Origin: Nemertoderma westbladi
Lineage: Eukaryota > Xenacoelomorpha > Nemertodermatida > Nemertodermatidae
Assembly (NCBI GenBank): GCA_032718475.1
Contig: JAUCBJ010003412.1
Span: forward strand, 1-35,000
Reading direction: 5' to 3'
DNA length: 35,000 bases
Positions 1 to 9,036 of this stretch are shown in pieces. Under the pieces are notes generated by a model. The model ran no database searches. It was not told the origin of the DNA and was given only the letters and a program-made list of their open reading frames with translations. The translations under genes and the position numbers were made by a program. The number at the start of each line of letters is the position of its first letter. Position 1 is the stretch's first letter.

Positions 1-6
1 TTAAAA

Positions 7-153
7 GGAAGTGGCCCATTCAAGACAATGTCTCATTTGAGCCACTTAAATGTAAAATGGCCCTCAGTAAACAATGTTTGTAAGGGCCATTTACAAGGAA
101 GTGGCCCATTTAAGACAATGTCTCATTTGAGCCACTTAAATGTAAAATGGCCC
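7..153. repeat. Hairpin-forming interspersed repeat, two tandem units
   Basis: Two adjacent copies of a ~60-87 bp unit start at about 7 and 93. The first unit contains two inverted repeats: aagtggc (9-15) with gccactt (41-47), and aaatggccct (55-64) with agggccattt (83-92, 18-nt loop). The second copy stops before the second hairpin closes. A third copy lies at 478-553. No coding potential is seen. This could be a MITE-like or satellite-derived unit. Confidence 0.75.
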
Positions 154-477
154 TAGATGGCAATAGATACGAATTGATTTCTACATCTTGTTTCTCGCAT
201 TACATGTGTTTTACGTTGGTTCTGAATTCATTGGAATAAATAAAAACGGCTTTAGACATTTCAAATTGTATTTTTCGGAGGTGTGTGCCAAATTAATAAT
301 AAACAAAACTAATAACAAAATTTTAATAAAAAAAACTTCCCAAGAAATTGGAATATTTATAATCAGCGCCCCAGAAAACCTAAAAATGTGATTTTAAGCA
401 CGCTAATAAGAGTAAATTTTATATTATTATTTCCGGTGTGAATAGGGTTAAAGGTGTAAAAAGGGTAAAAAGTTAAA
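154..477. other. AT-rich spacer, no gene recognised
   Basis: AT-rich sequence between copies of the hairpin repeat. A 67-codon open frame at 188-391 has low-complexity Asn/Lys/Ile composition and no recognisable motif, so it is not called as a gene. Confidence 0.5.
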
Positions 478-553
478 GTGGCCCATTCAAGACAATGTCT
501 CATTGGAGCCACTTAAATGGCCCTCAGTAGACACTGTTCCTAAGGGCCATTTA
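478..553. repeat. Third copy of the hairpin repeat
   Basis: Same unit as at 7-153, including gtggcccattcaagacaatg and the inverted pair aaatggccct (515-524) / agggccattt (543-552). The loops differ between copies while both arms are kept. A partial degenerate echo (gtccttcaagacaaatctcccatt) follows at 566-589. Confidence 0.75.
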
Positions 554-616
554 AATTGGTATGGGTCCTTCAAGACAAATCTCCCATTGGATACACGCAA
601 TGAAGGAAATGTCATA

Positions 617-697
617 TCATAGCATAGCATAGCATAGCATAGCATAGCATAGCATAGCATAGCATAGCATAGCATAGCATAGCATAGCATAGCATAG
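617..697. repeat. (AGCAT)n pentanucleotide microsatellite
   Basis: About 16 nearly perfect head-to-tail copies of AGCAT, flanked by degenerate forms (catacataca, cataacataa) to about 740 and again at 1010-1140. The minus-strand frame across it (repeating Met-Leu-Cys-Tyr-Ala) is a by-product of the repeat. Confidence 0.95.
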
Positions 698-744
698 TAT
701 AATACCATAGCATACATACATAACATAACATAATGCATAACTAT

Positions 745-1415
745 ATAATAATTCAGCTCGTCGAGAGACAATGACAAATATAGAATAGGCCCTGTAACAA
801 TATTATAGATATAGAATAATAATGAAATTTATAGAGGCACATAAATAATGGCTATAATAATGTAGCACATACTGAATTTGTAAGGGGGGAAAATGTTTTC
901 AATACTAACTGCTAATGGATTATATTCCTGTCACTAGAATATCGTTTCTAGTAGTCGTGAAATGTTAGGATACATACCTAACATAACATCTACAGTTAGT
1001 TATCATAGCATGCATAGCATACATCTTATATCAGCAAACCAAACATAAACTGTAGCATGCCCTAAGACTAAGGGTCGGACGATACCATGCCAAGCATAGT
1101 TATATACCATACCATACATACCTTAAATAGCATGCAACATTGTAATCCTAAAGTATATTTCCTTGTTTTTTAGGTTTCAAACTATGTTTTGTTAAACTGT
1201 AGTGGCCGCTAAATGAATCAAGTTTCCATAATTATTCATGTGTATTCATGTTGTATTTGTGCAAATTATCAAACCTTCCCTTTGGCACAGCTTAGTGAAG
1301 TACAAGAGACGGCAAAGCACATAATAACAAAGAATCGAATATAGTGGCTGCAGATATGGTTTGACAGATGGGAGCTAGGTATATTAGGTAGTATTTCAAG
1401 GTCTACCTTTTTTTT
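745..1415. other. Intergenic, AT-rich with degenerate CATA repeats
   Basis: No open frame with recognisable protein motifs. Scattered catagc/accatac words suggest decay of a larger microsatellite related to the one at 617-697. A poly-T run (1408-1417) precedes the tRNA-like element. Confidence 0.5.
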
Positions 1416-1417
1416 TT

Positions 1418-1490
1418 GCCTGAGCCGCTAGCGGAATGGTAAGAGCGCCAAAATGGCGGTCACCACTTCGATCCCATCTGGATGTCATTC
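1418..1490 (+). mobile_element. tRNA-derived SINE head (degenerate)
   Basis: After a T-run, the sequence has the layout of a tRNA-type RNA polymerase III promoter. A box A-like stretch (gagccgctagcggaatggta, 1422-1441) is followed about 25 bases later by a box B-like cacttcgatccc (1464-1475). The sequence does not fold as a full tRNA acceptor stem, so it is called a SINE remnant rather than a tRNA gene. The 3' body is not defined. Confidence 0.55.
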
Positions 1491-2001
1491 TCGACTTTGC
1501 TAAGCTGTGCCCAACAAAAGTTATAATAATTATTCATGAATCAATAATTATTGCTGTTCAATTTATTTCAGGGAAATTCGTTGAGTAGACACATATGTAA
1601 TTATCAGATTCTGCATTTTTGCACTTCTGTTTCTCGCTACTTTTCCTTGTTTCAGCGTCTATATTCTACCTATATTATTTTTTTTTAAAGAAAACTCTAT
1701 AATTAGAGCCATTGTGTCAATTATTTTCTTCCACCACTGCGTGGAACATCGTGGTATTTATTGCTATTTCAAAATATATTTTAGAAGGAAAAAAGTTCTG
1801 GAAGGGCCATACCTCACTACTTGTTAATTAGAGCCCCCTAGTGGATCATATTAGTATTTCATTTACATCTAAGCAAGTTTGTTGGGTATGCTCAAAAGTT
1901 ATATATTCGCACTGGCCCTTATCGGCCAATGCATATATATATATATATATACATATACTATATTATACATTATTGTAATATTATAATGGAAGATTGATTA
2001 T
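1491..2001. other. Intergenic, AT-rich; (AT)n at 1930-1952
   Basis: No gene seen. An (AT)n microsatellite lies at about 1930-1952 just upstream of the next reading frame. The poly-T at 1680-1687 and the rest are unstructured. Confidence 0.5.
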
Positions 2002-2841
2002 ATGTGTTCAATTGGAAGAGCGTTGAAGAAGTCCTGCAGAAACGACGCTCTAATGAAGACAGGAAGTAAGAATTGGACAACAAGCCTGGTGAAGGTTGAC
2101 GATCAGGCCGTTTTAGCCAGCAGGACTGGTCTAAGTATTGATGAGGTTCAGAATATATGTACTCACCACGAACTGACATACATGAAACATTTTTCAAATT
2201 TAGAAAGAAAGTGCTGTGATCCTTTCCAGAAGCACAAGAAACCTGTAACGAAGTGTCTCTTGGTGATAGGTATTGATGATGTGAAGCTGGCCAAGAGAAT
2301 TCAACCATCCCTTAATAATATCCCGGGTAAGAAGGTTTGTCGCAGGTGTCGCAGTGATCTCAAATCGAATACACAGAATACACTGCTAATTAATTCATCT
2401 GTGTTTGGTCAAGGACGACGAAGTTGTCTTAACGAAGCAAAATCCGCATCTGCATATAGAGAATCTGAATGTGAAGATATAGATGATGGGAGCTCCTGTT
2501 CCGAATTTGAAGCGGAGACTCCAAAGGGCAATGCCAAAATGTTGGTGAGTCTTAATAAGTCGCTAGAAATGCTTGATCAAACACCAATGAAAGTAGGAAA
2601 GAGAGCGCGTGAGCAACTGAAAAGAAAACTTATAAACAAAGCTAATACTGCTATGAAACATATATTACAGAAAGGGGCGATTTCGCTTGGAGTTCCAGTT
2701 TCCAACAGTGACCTTGATGATGAATCTGCGATGGCTAAGTCTATGAGAGATTTGGTAATGTTAATCAAGGGGAAGGTTACCACATTATCAGACTGCAACG
2801 AAAAGGTTCGACTTTTAACCCTAACTTTTAACTTCCAATGA
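2002..2841 (+). CDS. Cys/His-rich transposon-associated protein, probable N-terminal fragment
   Basis: Open frame of 279 codons with a true ATG, preceded in frame by TAA (1987-1989). Residues 53-124 carry a probable zinc-binding arrangement: ICTHHE (Cys/His), RKCCDPF (Cys-Cys) and KKVCRRCRSDL (Cys-x2-Cys). The middle (about 150-175) is acidic and Ser-rich. The C-terminal part is a charged predicted helix ending in VRLLTLTFNFQ. From memory, the ICxxHE ... CCDPFxxHKK ... C-x2-C order resembles the N-terminus of large multi-copy proteins of cnidarians and other invertebrates thought to be transposon-encoded. The biochemical role of that family is not known to me. The frame ends abruptly where such proteins would continue, and a LINE and a P element lie just downstream, so this is probably a truncated piece of an old element. 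A genuine short host gene is not excluded. Confidence 0.55.
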   Translation: MCSIGRALKKSCRNDALMKTGSKNWTTSLVKVDDQAVLASRTGLSIDEVQNICTHHELTYMKHFSNLERKCCDPFQKHKKPVTKCLLVIGIDDVKLAKRIQPSLNNIPGKKVCRRCRSDLKSNTQNTLLINSSVFGQGRRSCLNEAKSASAYRESECEDIDDGSSCSEFEAETPKGNAKMLVSLNKSLEMLDQTPMKVGKRAREQLKRKLINKANTAMKHILQKGAISLGVPVSNSDLDDESAMAKSMRDLVMLIKGKVTTLSDCNEKVRLLTLTFNFQ

Positions 2842-3006
2842 GCCAAGCCTTCTTGCCGGGTTAACTCCAAAATGCCCATGTAGGATTTCTACGAAAAAGG
2901 TCCATTTTCTTTGAGTTACGAGTTACAGTAAAATAATACTCATGATTAGATTTTGCTTTGCGCAGGAGAAAGTACCCTCCTCTACAGTTAATATCGTGTA
3001 CACTTA

Positions 3007-3032
3007 TTACTACTACACTACTACTACTACTA
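3007..3032 (-). repeat. (TAG)n 3' tail of LINE
   Basis: CTA triplet run on the plus strand (TAG on the minus strand) immediately after the stop codon of the minus-strand LINE remnant. The other LINE family in the window ends in the same way (cctagtagtagtag), which supports reading this as a retrotransposon 3' tail. Confidence 0.7.
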
Positions 3033-3665
3033 GGTCGAGCGAACTCGGACAGTGGAAATGAGATCCTTCCAGGCTTCCCGATTCTCCATAGTTGTCGCAA
3101 TTTCGTTTCTCCCAAGTTCAGTATCCCTTTCAAGTTGATCTATATATGTTATGGCCGGTCGTCCACGACTACGCTTTCCATGAGTTGGTTGCCAGAGAAG
3201 TAGATCTGGTATGACCTCGTCTTTACTTCGCCAGCAGTGCCCACTGAATCTTAATCTGCGTTCACGGAGGGTGGTTGAGACAGGTGGTATTGTACCATAA
3301 AGCTCGGCGTTTGTCATGTGTTGTCTCCAACTGATGTTTAGGGCTGCCCTTAGTGGTCTTGTATAGCAACCATCAATTCGTTGTTCAAGTGACTTAGTCA
3401 GTGTCCAGGTCTCACCCCCGTATAAGAATACACTTTCCACTGTGGCTTGAAAGAACTTAGTCTTCAGGTGCCTGGAGAGATCTGATTTCCAGATGGTATC
3501 CATTTTTGATAGAGCTACCCAAGCCTTTGCTTTCCTAACTTCTATGTCCTTTTTGCTACTCTCTATCCATGATCCAAGGTACTGGAAGTCATCGACCTTC
3601 CTTAGTTGATTATTATCAATGGTTGTCAAGTTTCCATCAACATTAATTATTAGCTTTGTACACTT
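3030..3665 (-). pseudogene. RTE-like LINE, C-terminal end of reverse transcriptase polyprotein (family A)
   Basis: Minus-strand frame encoding the region after the reverse transcriptase palm. Recognisable stretches are KLIINVDG upstream, VDDFQYLGSWI, KAWVALSKMDTIWKS, VFLYGGETWTLTKSLE, RRLRFSGHCWRSKDE and LLLWQPTHGKRSRGRP. These are typical of the C-terminus of RTE-related non-LTR retrotransposons (often labelled endonuclease-reverse transcriptase). The endonuclease and the catalytic FADD motif are missing, so this is a 5'-truncated copy. The frame ends at the (TAG)n tail. Reading toward lower coordinates, the last ~210 codons are uninterrupted, implying fairly recent insertion. The clade within RTE-like elements is uncertain. 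Confidence 0.85.
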
Positions 3666-3729
3666 ATTAGCTTTGTGATTATTTCTAAATCTATGTGGTT
3701 TATATGTATCTACAAGTTTGGATATGCTC

Positions 3730-4027
3730 TGTTCTATAGTTTTGTTTTTGTTTCGTCAATTACTGTAATTGTGCACATTTAGTGCCCTACCCAACCCACG
3801 TCAAAGTAATTAATATATTTATATAGCATTATTTACATTTCTAATTACGTAATTAAAATCGTGTTCCGGTTGGTGTTGTTATATCCATTTATAGGAATTT
3901 ATATTATAGGTTATTCGTTTATGCATGCAAGTTAATTCATATAATAAATTATATAATTATGTAAATAAAAATTGTTATGATTAAATTAAATGAAATAAAT
4001 CTTTACTTCGGTTTATACTTTTCAATG
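3730..4027. other. AT-rich intergenic spacer
   Basis: No gene recognised between the LINE fragment and the left target duplication of the P element. Confidence 0.5.
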
Positions 4028-4035
4028 GCACACCC
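4028..4035. repeat. 8-bp target site duplication, left
   Basis: gcacaccc immediately outside the left inverted repeat, identical to 7796-7803 outside the right one. Eight-base duplications are the norm for the P superfamily. Confidence 0.85.
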
Positions 4036-4097
4036 CAAGGCAACCTCTATACAAGGCCATGCAGCCCAATAAAGGCAGAAATTTGCTTAGGCTGAAA
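4036..4097 (+). repeat. Left terminal inverted repeat of the P element
   Basis: Starts caaggcaacct and matches the reverse complement of 7730-7795 almost throughout. The 30-odd inner bases (gcagcccaataaaggcagaa and onward to ggctgaaa) are identical. The outer part differs by a few substitutions and a 4-base insertion in the right copy. Confidence 0.9.
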
Positions 4098-4420
4098 ACT
4101 TCTAGGACTTCTAAAACATTAGAACCACTGGGTTTTAAACCCTCTACCCCATGAATTATCGTTTTTATGTTTGAAAATTTTTTTGCAATGTTTTTCCTGC
4201 ACAAATTAGTTCGAAATATACAAAAACTGATGAAAAAATTAAAAAAATAATTATTCACTCATTTCTTTAAATTGTACTGCATGTAGTTATAGGTTCAAAA
4301 TTTGTAGCAAATATGCTACAGTTTATACTTTAGAACTGAAAGTGACTGACTAGACTGTAGTCTAATGCAATAAAGCGTTAACGGTACATGGGAGCTGCTG
4401 TATACTGTGTGGTGTATATT

Positions 4421-4880
4421 TGTCTGTATGTCGGACTGTCAGTCAAAAAATAAGAAATCACACCACTAAACTGAGGTTTTCGTTAAATGGGGTTTCATGG
4501 TTGGTGATTTTATTTCAGATGTACTTTTTAGGTTTGGGGGAATCTAGACTGCCTTTAAATCTGTCTGTATATCTGTCGGTCTTTCTGTCCGTCTGTCTGT
4601 CAAAAAATAAGGAAGCATTCCACAAATGTAAAATTCTTGCAATATGGGTTTTTGTGGTCAGTGACTCCATTTCAGATGTTAATTTTCAGGTTTAGAGGAA
4701 TCTAGACCGACTTTAAACTTGTCTGTATGTCTGTCAGTCTTTCTGTCTGTCTGTCTGTCAAGAAATAAGGAAGCATACCACAAATGTAAAATTATCGCTG
4801 TATGGGTTTTTATGGTCGGTGATTTCATTTCTGTGGTTAATATTAACGGTTGATGAAATCTAGACTGCCTTTGTTCTACT
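4421..4880. repeat. ~158-bp tandem repeat with (TCTG)n core, three copies
   Basis: Three diverged copies, marked by the recurring word tctgtctgtc followed by aaaaaataag at about 4445, 4603 and 4760. Each continues through ggttttcatgg...ttcagatgt and ttagaggaatctagac. A reverse-complement run (gacagacagacagaca, 4879-4894) follows the third copy and could pair with the tctg runs. It lies in the P element between the transposase stop and the left terminus. Confidence 0.85.
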
Positions 4881-4951
4881 GACAGACAGACAGACAATCT
4901 AAATCACATTTGAATTTAAAATGGACATCAATTGTTTGTTTACAATTATTA

Positions 4952-6946
4952 TTAAAAATTAAATTTAGCACGTTTTTGTGGCACCGAAACAGAGTCATCC
5001 ATTGTTTGTTTACTCAAATTGTTAATCAAAATATTAACCAGAATACGAATAAGTTTGTTACTGTATGTGACATCATCATTCGTCACATACGAATTGACAA
5101 ACCTGAAAAGGGCAAGGAGGTGCTTCCTACAAAGTAACTCCCTACTAGGAACGTTCATGAAGAAGGAATAACAACACAACACAGAGATATATAAACTGTT
5201 GTCAGGCAATGAAAGCCTCCCTCGATTTATAGACTCAAAGTATCCAACAACTGTAGTACTGAGGCTTGTTGGCTTATCCACCGAGATTATCTTTGACTTA
5301 AATGAGCAATACCCAGCGATATATAACAGAACTGCCTTCTCGGATTCACTCAGATCATCTACGAGTATGGGAATAATATCAACAATATCAAGTTCATCTT
5401 TAGTAAGTGGTAAGAAACAATTGGTGCAGTTGTGTTCAGACGATGGCCCAGAAATGTCAGGAAGAGCATGCAAGGTGGCCAGCACTTTGGCTGAGTTTAT
5501 GGCTGAAAATTCGAAGACTTGCTTTGCTGAACACTGACGTAATAACATCCACCAAAGGTTTGGCGAATTTTACCAAAAAACTCCTCAAGGAAATCACTCT
5601 GAAACAAGCCAGTTAGGACAACCTTGTGGCTATAAGGAGATGGTAGGTCTAAAAGATGCCGAATTAAATCGCACAGGCATTTGGTTGACCAATGTAGAGA
5701 GGTAGCTGTTTCCACTGTGAAGGTTTCAACACATGATTTATTAGAGGTAGGCTTCATAGAAGCAAACATATCCGCCATATCAGACAGAAAGTCCAATCGT
5801 GGGTCGGCTTTGGAACTGAATACATATCGAGCTCCATCATTATATCTGGGACCAGCTGATGGGGCTTTGATATTAACTATTTTCCACCACTCAAGTATCA
5901 ATTCAATAAAGACAACAGTTCCAACAGAGGCGTACTGATTATTGTCAATAGGAAATGTTTTAAGGGCAGCTAATGTCTTGTCTGAGACGGCAGCAAGCTT
6001 GACATTCTGCCGTTGTATTTTCGATGGTTGAATGGAAGACAGAGTTAGTTCCGATGCTTTTACCAAAGCCTGTGAATCCATGGTATATAGAGCAATCAAA
6101 TCTCCCCAATTTGCCTGTAAAGATATCTCTCCATGTGGTTCATCTCGAACGTCATAAAACTTTAAGCACTTCCTTCTTTCAGTAAACCAGTTATTTCGAA
6201 TTGACTTCAATAGATGGACAAAATCAAATAATAGAAATACTGGATTTTCTGATACAGGAGACTTGGCAAACCATGGCATACTAATATCAGGCTTGATAAA
6301 CTTAGCCAAGAATTTCCTATTAACTGCATTATTGTCCGAGATTATAGCAACTGTAAACCCTGATGATTCCGCAATACTTCTCATAACAAACTTAACATTA
6401 TCAAACTGAAATTCAGAGTCCAATCCACTACATGGTATCATTCTTACGATAAACGATGGACCCCCAAACAGGCACTTCACCATAATAGCAAGCACAGTTT
6501 TGGCCAACATACTCCCATCATTCTGAGCCATTCCAAAGATTGTACCTTCATGGTATTGTATTGATGGCTTAATATATATCTCATCCACAATAAGTACACA
6601 GAGACGTTGTCACTCTTCAATATGGTTGAATATCGCAGTGATAAACTCATTGGCGCTTTGCTTGGCTACAGAAGAAGTCAGATTTCTCAGAAGCCGCAGA
6701 CTTGGAAGTACTAAACAATCACTCATCTCACTGTAGAGATTAGTTGACATGCAATACCGGCTATAATATTGGGAAGTGCAGCCAACCACCGTTTCAGTTC
6801 ACCTTGATCCTTTGGGAATCCATAAACAGGCGTGGGCGTCATTTTTTTTGAAGAACATTATCAGCAACATCGCTACCGGTAATGGTATCCTTTTTAGTTG
6901 CATCGTAGCCGGTTCTACATTTCCCAACAGAACATTTCCGACCCAT
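4952..6946 (-). pseudogene. P element-type transposase with N-terminal THAP domain (disrupted)
   Basis: THAP zinc finger DNA-binding plus RNase H-like transposase of the P/THAP9 family, which cuts the element out and inserts it. Pieces in order on the minus strand: ATG at 6946 with MGRKCSVGKC (start of the C2CH THAP finger); VYGFPKDQGELKRWLAALPN (6827 down, matching the FP...W...ALP part of THAP domains), in another frame; LVLPSLRLLRN (about 6720); VDEIYIKPSI (6590), IISDNNAVNRKF (about 6340), FVHLLKSIRNNW (about 6220) and LEEFFGKIRQ (about 5585). Asp of VDE, Asp of ISDNN and Glu of LEEFF fit the three acidic catalytic positions. VLLYIAGY and ESINRG (about 5250) form the C-terminal domain. 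Damage: frame change at an A8 run (6842-6849 on plus), a second near 6775 with likely loss of the rest of the THAP domain, an in-frame TGA at 6612-6610, and a one-base shift near 5520. About 2 kb of recognisable coding remains. Confidence 0.88.
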
Positions 6947-7729
6947 ATCGATCGATATTAACTAGACCATATATACAGCAGTACAGTCGTGGGGAAGTTC
7001 TATTTCAACCGAGTTGAAATTTCAACATTTTCTGTCCAGCTGTCTTGCCGTCAGCTGTCTAGCTCTAAACCTCCTGCCATTTTAGAGTTGACTTTAGGCT
7101 ATAACTTAAAAGTTAAATTTAAAAAAGTTTTAAATACCAACTCAGTTTAAATTGAAACTTTTCCTCGACTGCATAGGCTGATAGGCCTGTGGGCCTACGA
7201 ATTAGGCCTCAGGCCTAGTGAATTATTAAATAATGACACCTAATAAAAAAAATACCCCTAGCTGCCTAGACGCCCTACCGGTACTGTGTGCTGCATTGTA
7301 TTGTAATGCTGGAGTCCTGGAGTGGCGGCAACCAGGCACCAGGTAATTTGTAAACAGGTAGGTTTAGGTCAGTAGGTAATTTCAGATAGATTAGAGCACT
7401 GACCTACTAACAGTAACTGCCTAAACAAAAGGATAAACCAAATACCTGGTACCGAAATACCCACCCCATACCCCACAAACGCTAAGCCAGCAGCATAACT
7501 AAACTGCCTACAGCTGTACAGTACCTGCACTAGGCCTATTACTACGTACTAACTGACTGATAAAGGCCTATGTAATACATAATATATAAACATGAAACAG
7601 CAGAATACACTTGCTGACGTCAGGCAGTGCGGAGTTGTTGGTTGTTGCTGTACATTCCTGCAGTCCAGTACTGTAGTACCGGTACCATGCTCGAATGAAC
7701 CAGTACTGCATTCAGACTGTAAGTAGAAA
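6947..7729 (-). other. P element 5' non-coding leader
   Basis: No coding stretch seen on the transposase strand. The segment is dense in AGGCCT words (7180-7220) and in tactgtac/ggtaccggtac words (7640-7690). A transposase promoter should lie here, but no specific element can be assigned. Confidence 0.45.
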
Positions 7730-7795
7730 TTTCAGCCTAAGCAAATTTCTGCCTTTATTGGGCTGCGTGGCCTTCCTTGTATTTAGGTCGCCTTG
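7730..7795 (-). repeat. Right terminal inverted repeat of the P element
   Basis: Reverse-complement partner of 4036-4097, ending ...ggtcgccttg. It carries one 4-base insertion (aagg) relative to the left copy. Confidence 0.9.
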
Positions 7796-7803
7796 GCACA
7801 CCC
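7796..7803. repeat. 8-bp target site duplication, right
   Basis: gcacaccc, identical to 4028-4035. Confidence 0.85.
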
Positions 7804-8512
7804 TCACAATCACTTCAAATAGCAGTCGGCTGTAGAAGTGACCATCCGAAAAACTGCCAAGGTCAAAGCTCATTTGCATAGGCATAATGAGAGAAGCAAT
7901 TTGAGGTATATAATAAGGTATATGGCTGAAACAAAAAAAATCGCCAGTCGAGAAAGTATTCCCTCAACCGATAAGTGATAATGAATATTTTTATCGCATA
8001 TGATTTTCAGTGCTTAATTCAATAGAAGCACTTCTGATTGTGCTATAGAGCTGGTAATGGGCTCATTAGAACCGCAATGGCCGATTTAGTTGGAGAAGAA
8101 ACATGTTTTAGGACCAAATTGTTAATACTTTTGGAGTTATGGTCCACTTCTAACTCATGAGGTTCTAGCTTCTCTGTAGGATAGACACTACGGTAGGATT
8201 CTTCAACCTGCGACATAATGCAATGTTAACATTTATAATAGTTGAATTGAACAGTTATACACATTATACTATTGTACAGTGTAGTGTAAGCCTTATTCTG
8301 ATATAATAATATTTGTGATATAATTTGGTCCTTATCCTGATATATATTTGATATTATGCCAACTGAATATATATTTGCATTTGGAAATAGTCTACCACTA
8401 GCTACTGATTGCATCTTTGCTATTTTCTCTGTGTCCCCTACGTATAACAAATCATATAACAAAATATATACCTACATATAACAAAATCAAAACTGCTTTG
8501 GCAAGGTCCTGT
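7804..8512. other. Intergenic, no gene recognised
   Basis: AT-rich sequence between the P element and the next coding fragment. No motifs, repeats or RNA genes are evident. Confidence 0.45.
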
Positions 8513-8983
8513 ATGAATGCAGCTATTACAATTGAACAAGCGAGAAAAGCCTTTCAAGCAACCACACAAGAGTTCTTTGGTCATAGATATGAACTGAACC
8601 CACCAATTGTTGTTGATGGATGTCACAGTGATGACGAAAATGGTGGAGTCATTGAGCCAACTTCAACTGCCAGCATTACTCAGAAAAATACTACACCTCG
8701 GACTGCTATAGAATTTGAAAGCTATGAGAATGTGTTACCAAGTGCGCGTGCAATCGACAAACAGAAGCATATACTAGCTATTCAGGAAGGGCGAAATGCG
8801 GCACTTGCAATACTGGAGGCCGAAGATGAACAGATTACATTACACTTTGACACCACAAAGCGTAGACGGATAGAAGGTGATTGGCCAGCTGTTATTGTGA
8901 AGCTAAGCAGTGGCAAGGATTTTCGTGTTCGTCCACTATCTCTTGCACATTACACTTTGACGCCACAAAGCGTAGACGGATAG
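8513..8983 (+). CDS. Transposon-associated protein fragment, unknown family
   Basis: About 157 codons from the ATG at 8513; an upstream extension to 8417 has no ATG. The N-terminal part (AAITIEQARKAFQATTQEFF) looks helical and the middle is acidic and Ser/Thr-rich. The end, LHFDTTKRRRIEGDWPAVIV followed by KLSSGKDFRVRPLSLA, is the most distinctive part. From memory, similar LHFD...R-x-I-x-G-x-W-P...RxRPL strings occur in uncharacterised multi-copy invertebrate proteins that are probably transposon-derived. The frame collapses directly after this because the same stretch is duplicated 110 bp downstream in another frame. It may be a continuation of the protein begun at 2002-2841, separated by the LINE and P element insertions; that link is inference. 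Confidence 0.4.
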   Translation: MNAAITIEQARKAFQATTQEFFGHRYELNPPIVVDGCHSDDENGGVIEPTSTASITQKNTTPRTAIEFESYENVLPSARAIDKQKHILAIQEGRNAALAILEAEDEQITLHFDTTKRRRIEGDWPAVIVKLSSGKDFRVRPLSLAHYTLTPQSVDG

Positions 8984-9036
8984 AAGGTGATTGGCCAGCT
9001 GTTATTGTGAAGCTAAGCAGTGGCAAGGATTTTCGT
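8837..9036. repeat. 110-bp direct duplication of a coding stretch
   Basis: 8837-8926 recurs at 8947-9036 with essentially one change (gacacc/gacgcc) across ~90 bp. The offset of 110 is not a multiple of three, so the second copy is out of frame with the first. The near identity indicates a recent event or an assembly artefact. Confidence 0.9.

Larger units (their letters stand above)
4036..7795 (-). mobile_element. P-superfamily DNA transposon, structurally complete (~3.76 kb)
   Basis: Bounded by inverted repeats 4036-4097 and 7730-7795 and by a perfect 8-bp duplication (gcacaccc) on each side. The termini start with CAAGGC..., i.e. CA at the tips as in Drosophila P. The only coding sequence is a decayed THAP/RNase H-like P-type transposase on the minus strand (6946 to 4952). 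Its 5' end faces the right terminus, with a ~780-bp non-coding leader. Between transposase and left terminus lies a ~158-bp tandem repeat. The transposase is broken (see its own entry), so the element would be non-autonomous, although both ends appear intact. It sits between two plus-strand transposon-like coding fragments (2002-2841 and 8513-8983), so it may be nested in an older element. Confidence 0.88.

Noticed and set aside
617-697. CRISPR-like array
   Set aside because: Pure short tandem repeat without spacers, in a eukaryotic context; none of the other repeats has repeat-spacer organisation either.
487-777. 96-codon minus-strand open frame
   Set aside because: It is the (AGCAT)n microsatellite read as Met-Leu-Cys-Tyr-Ala repeats.
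4022-4258. 78-codon minus-strand open frame
   Set aside because: Its C-terminal half is simply the left inverted repeat of the P element and its target duplication; no gene.
5199-5938. Plus-strand open frames across the P transposase
   Set aside because: They are antisense to strongly recognisable transposase motifs.
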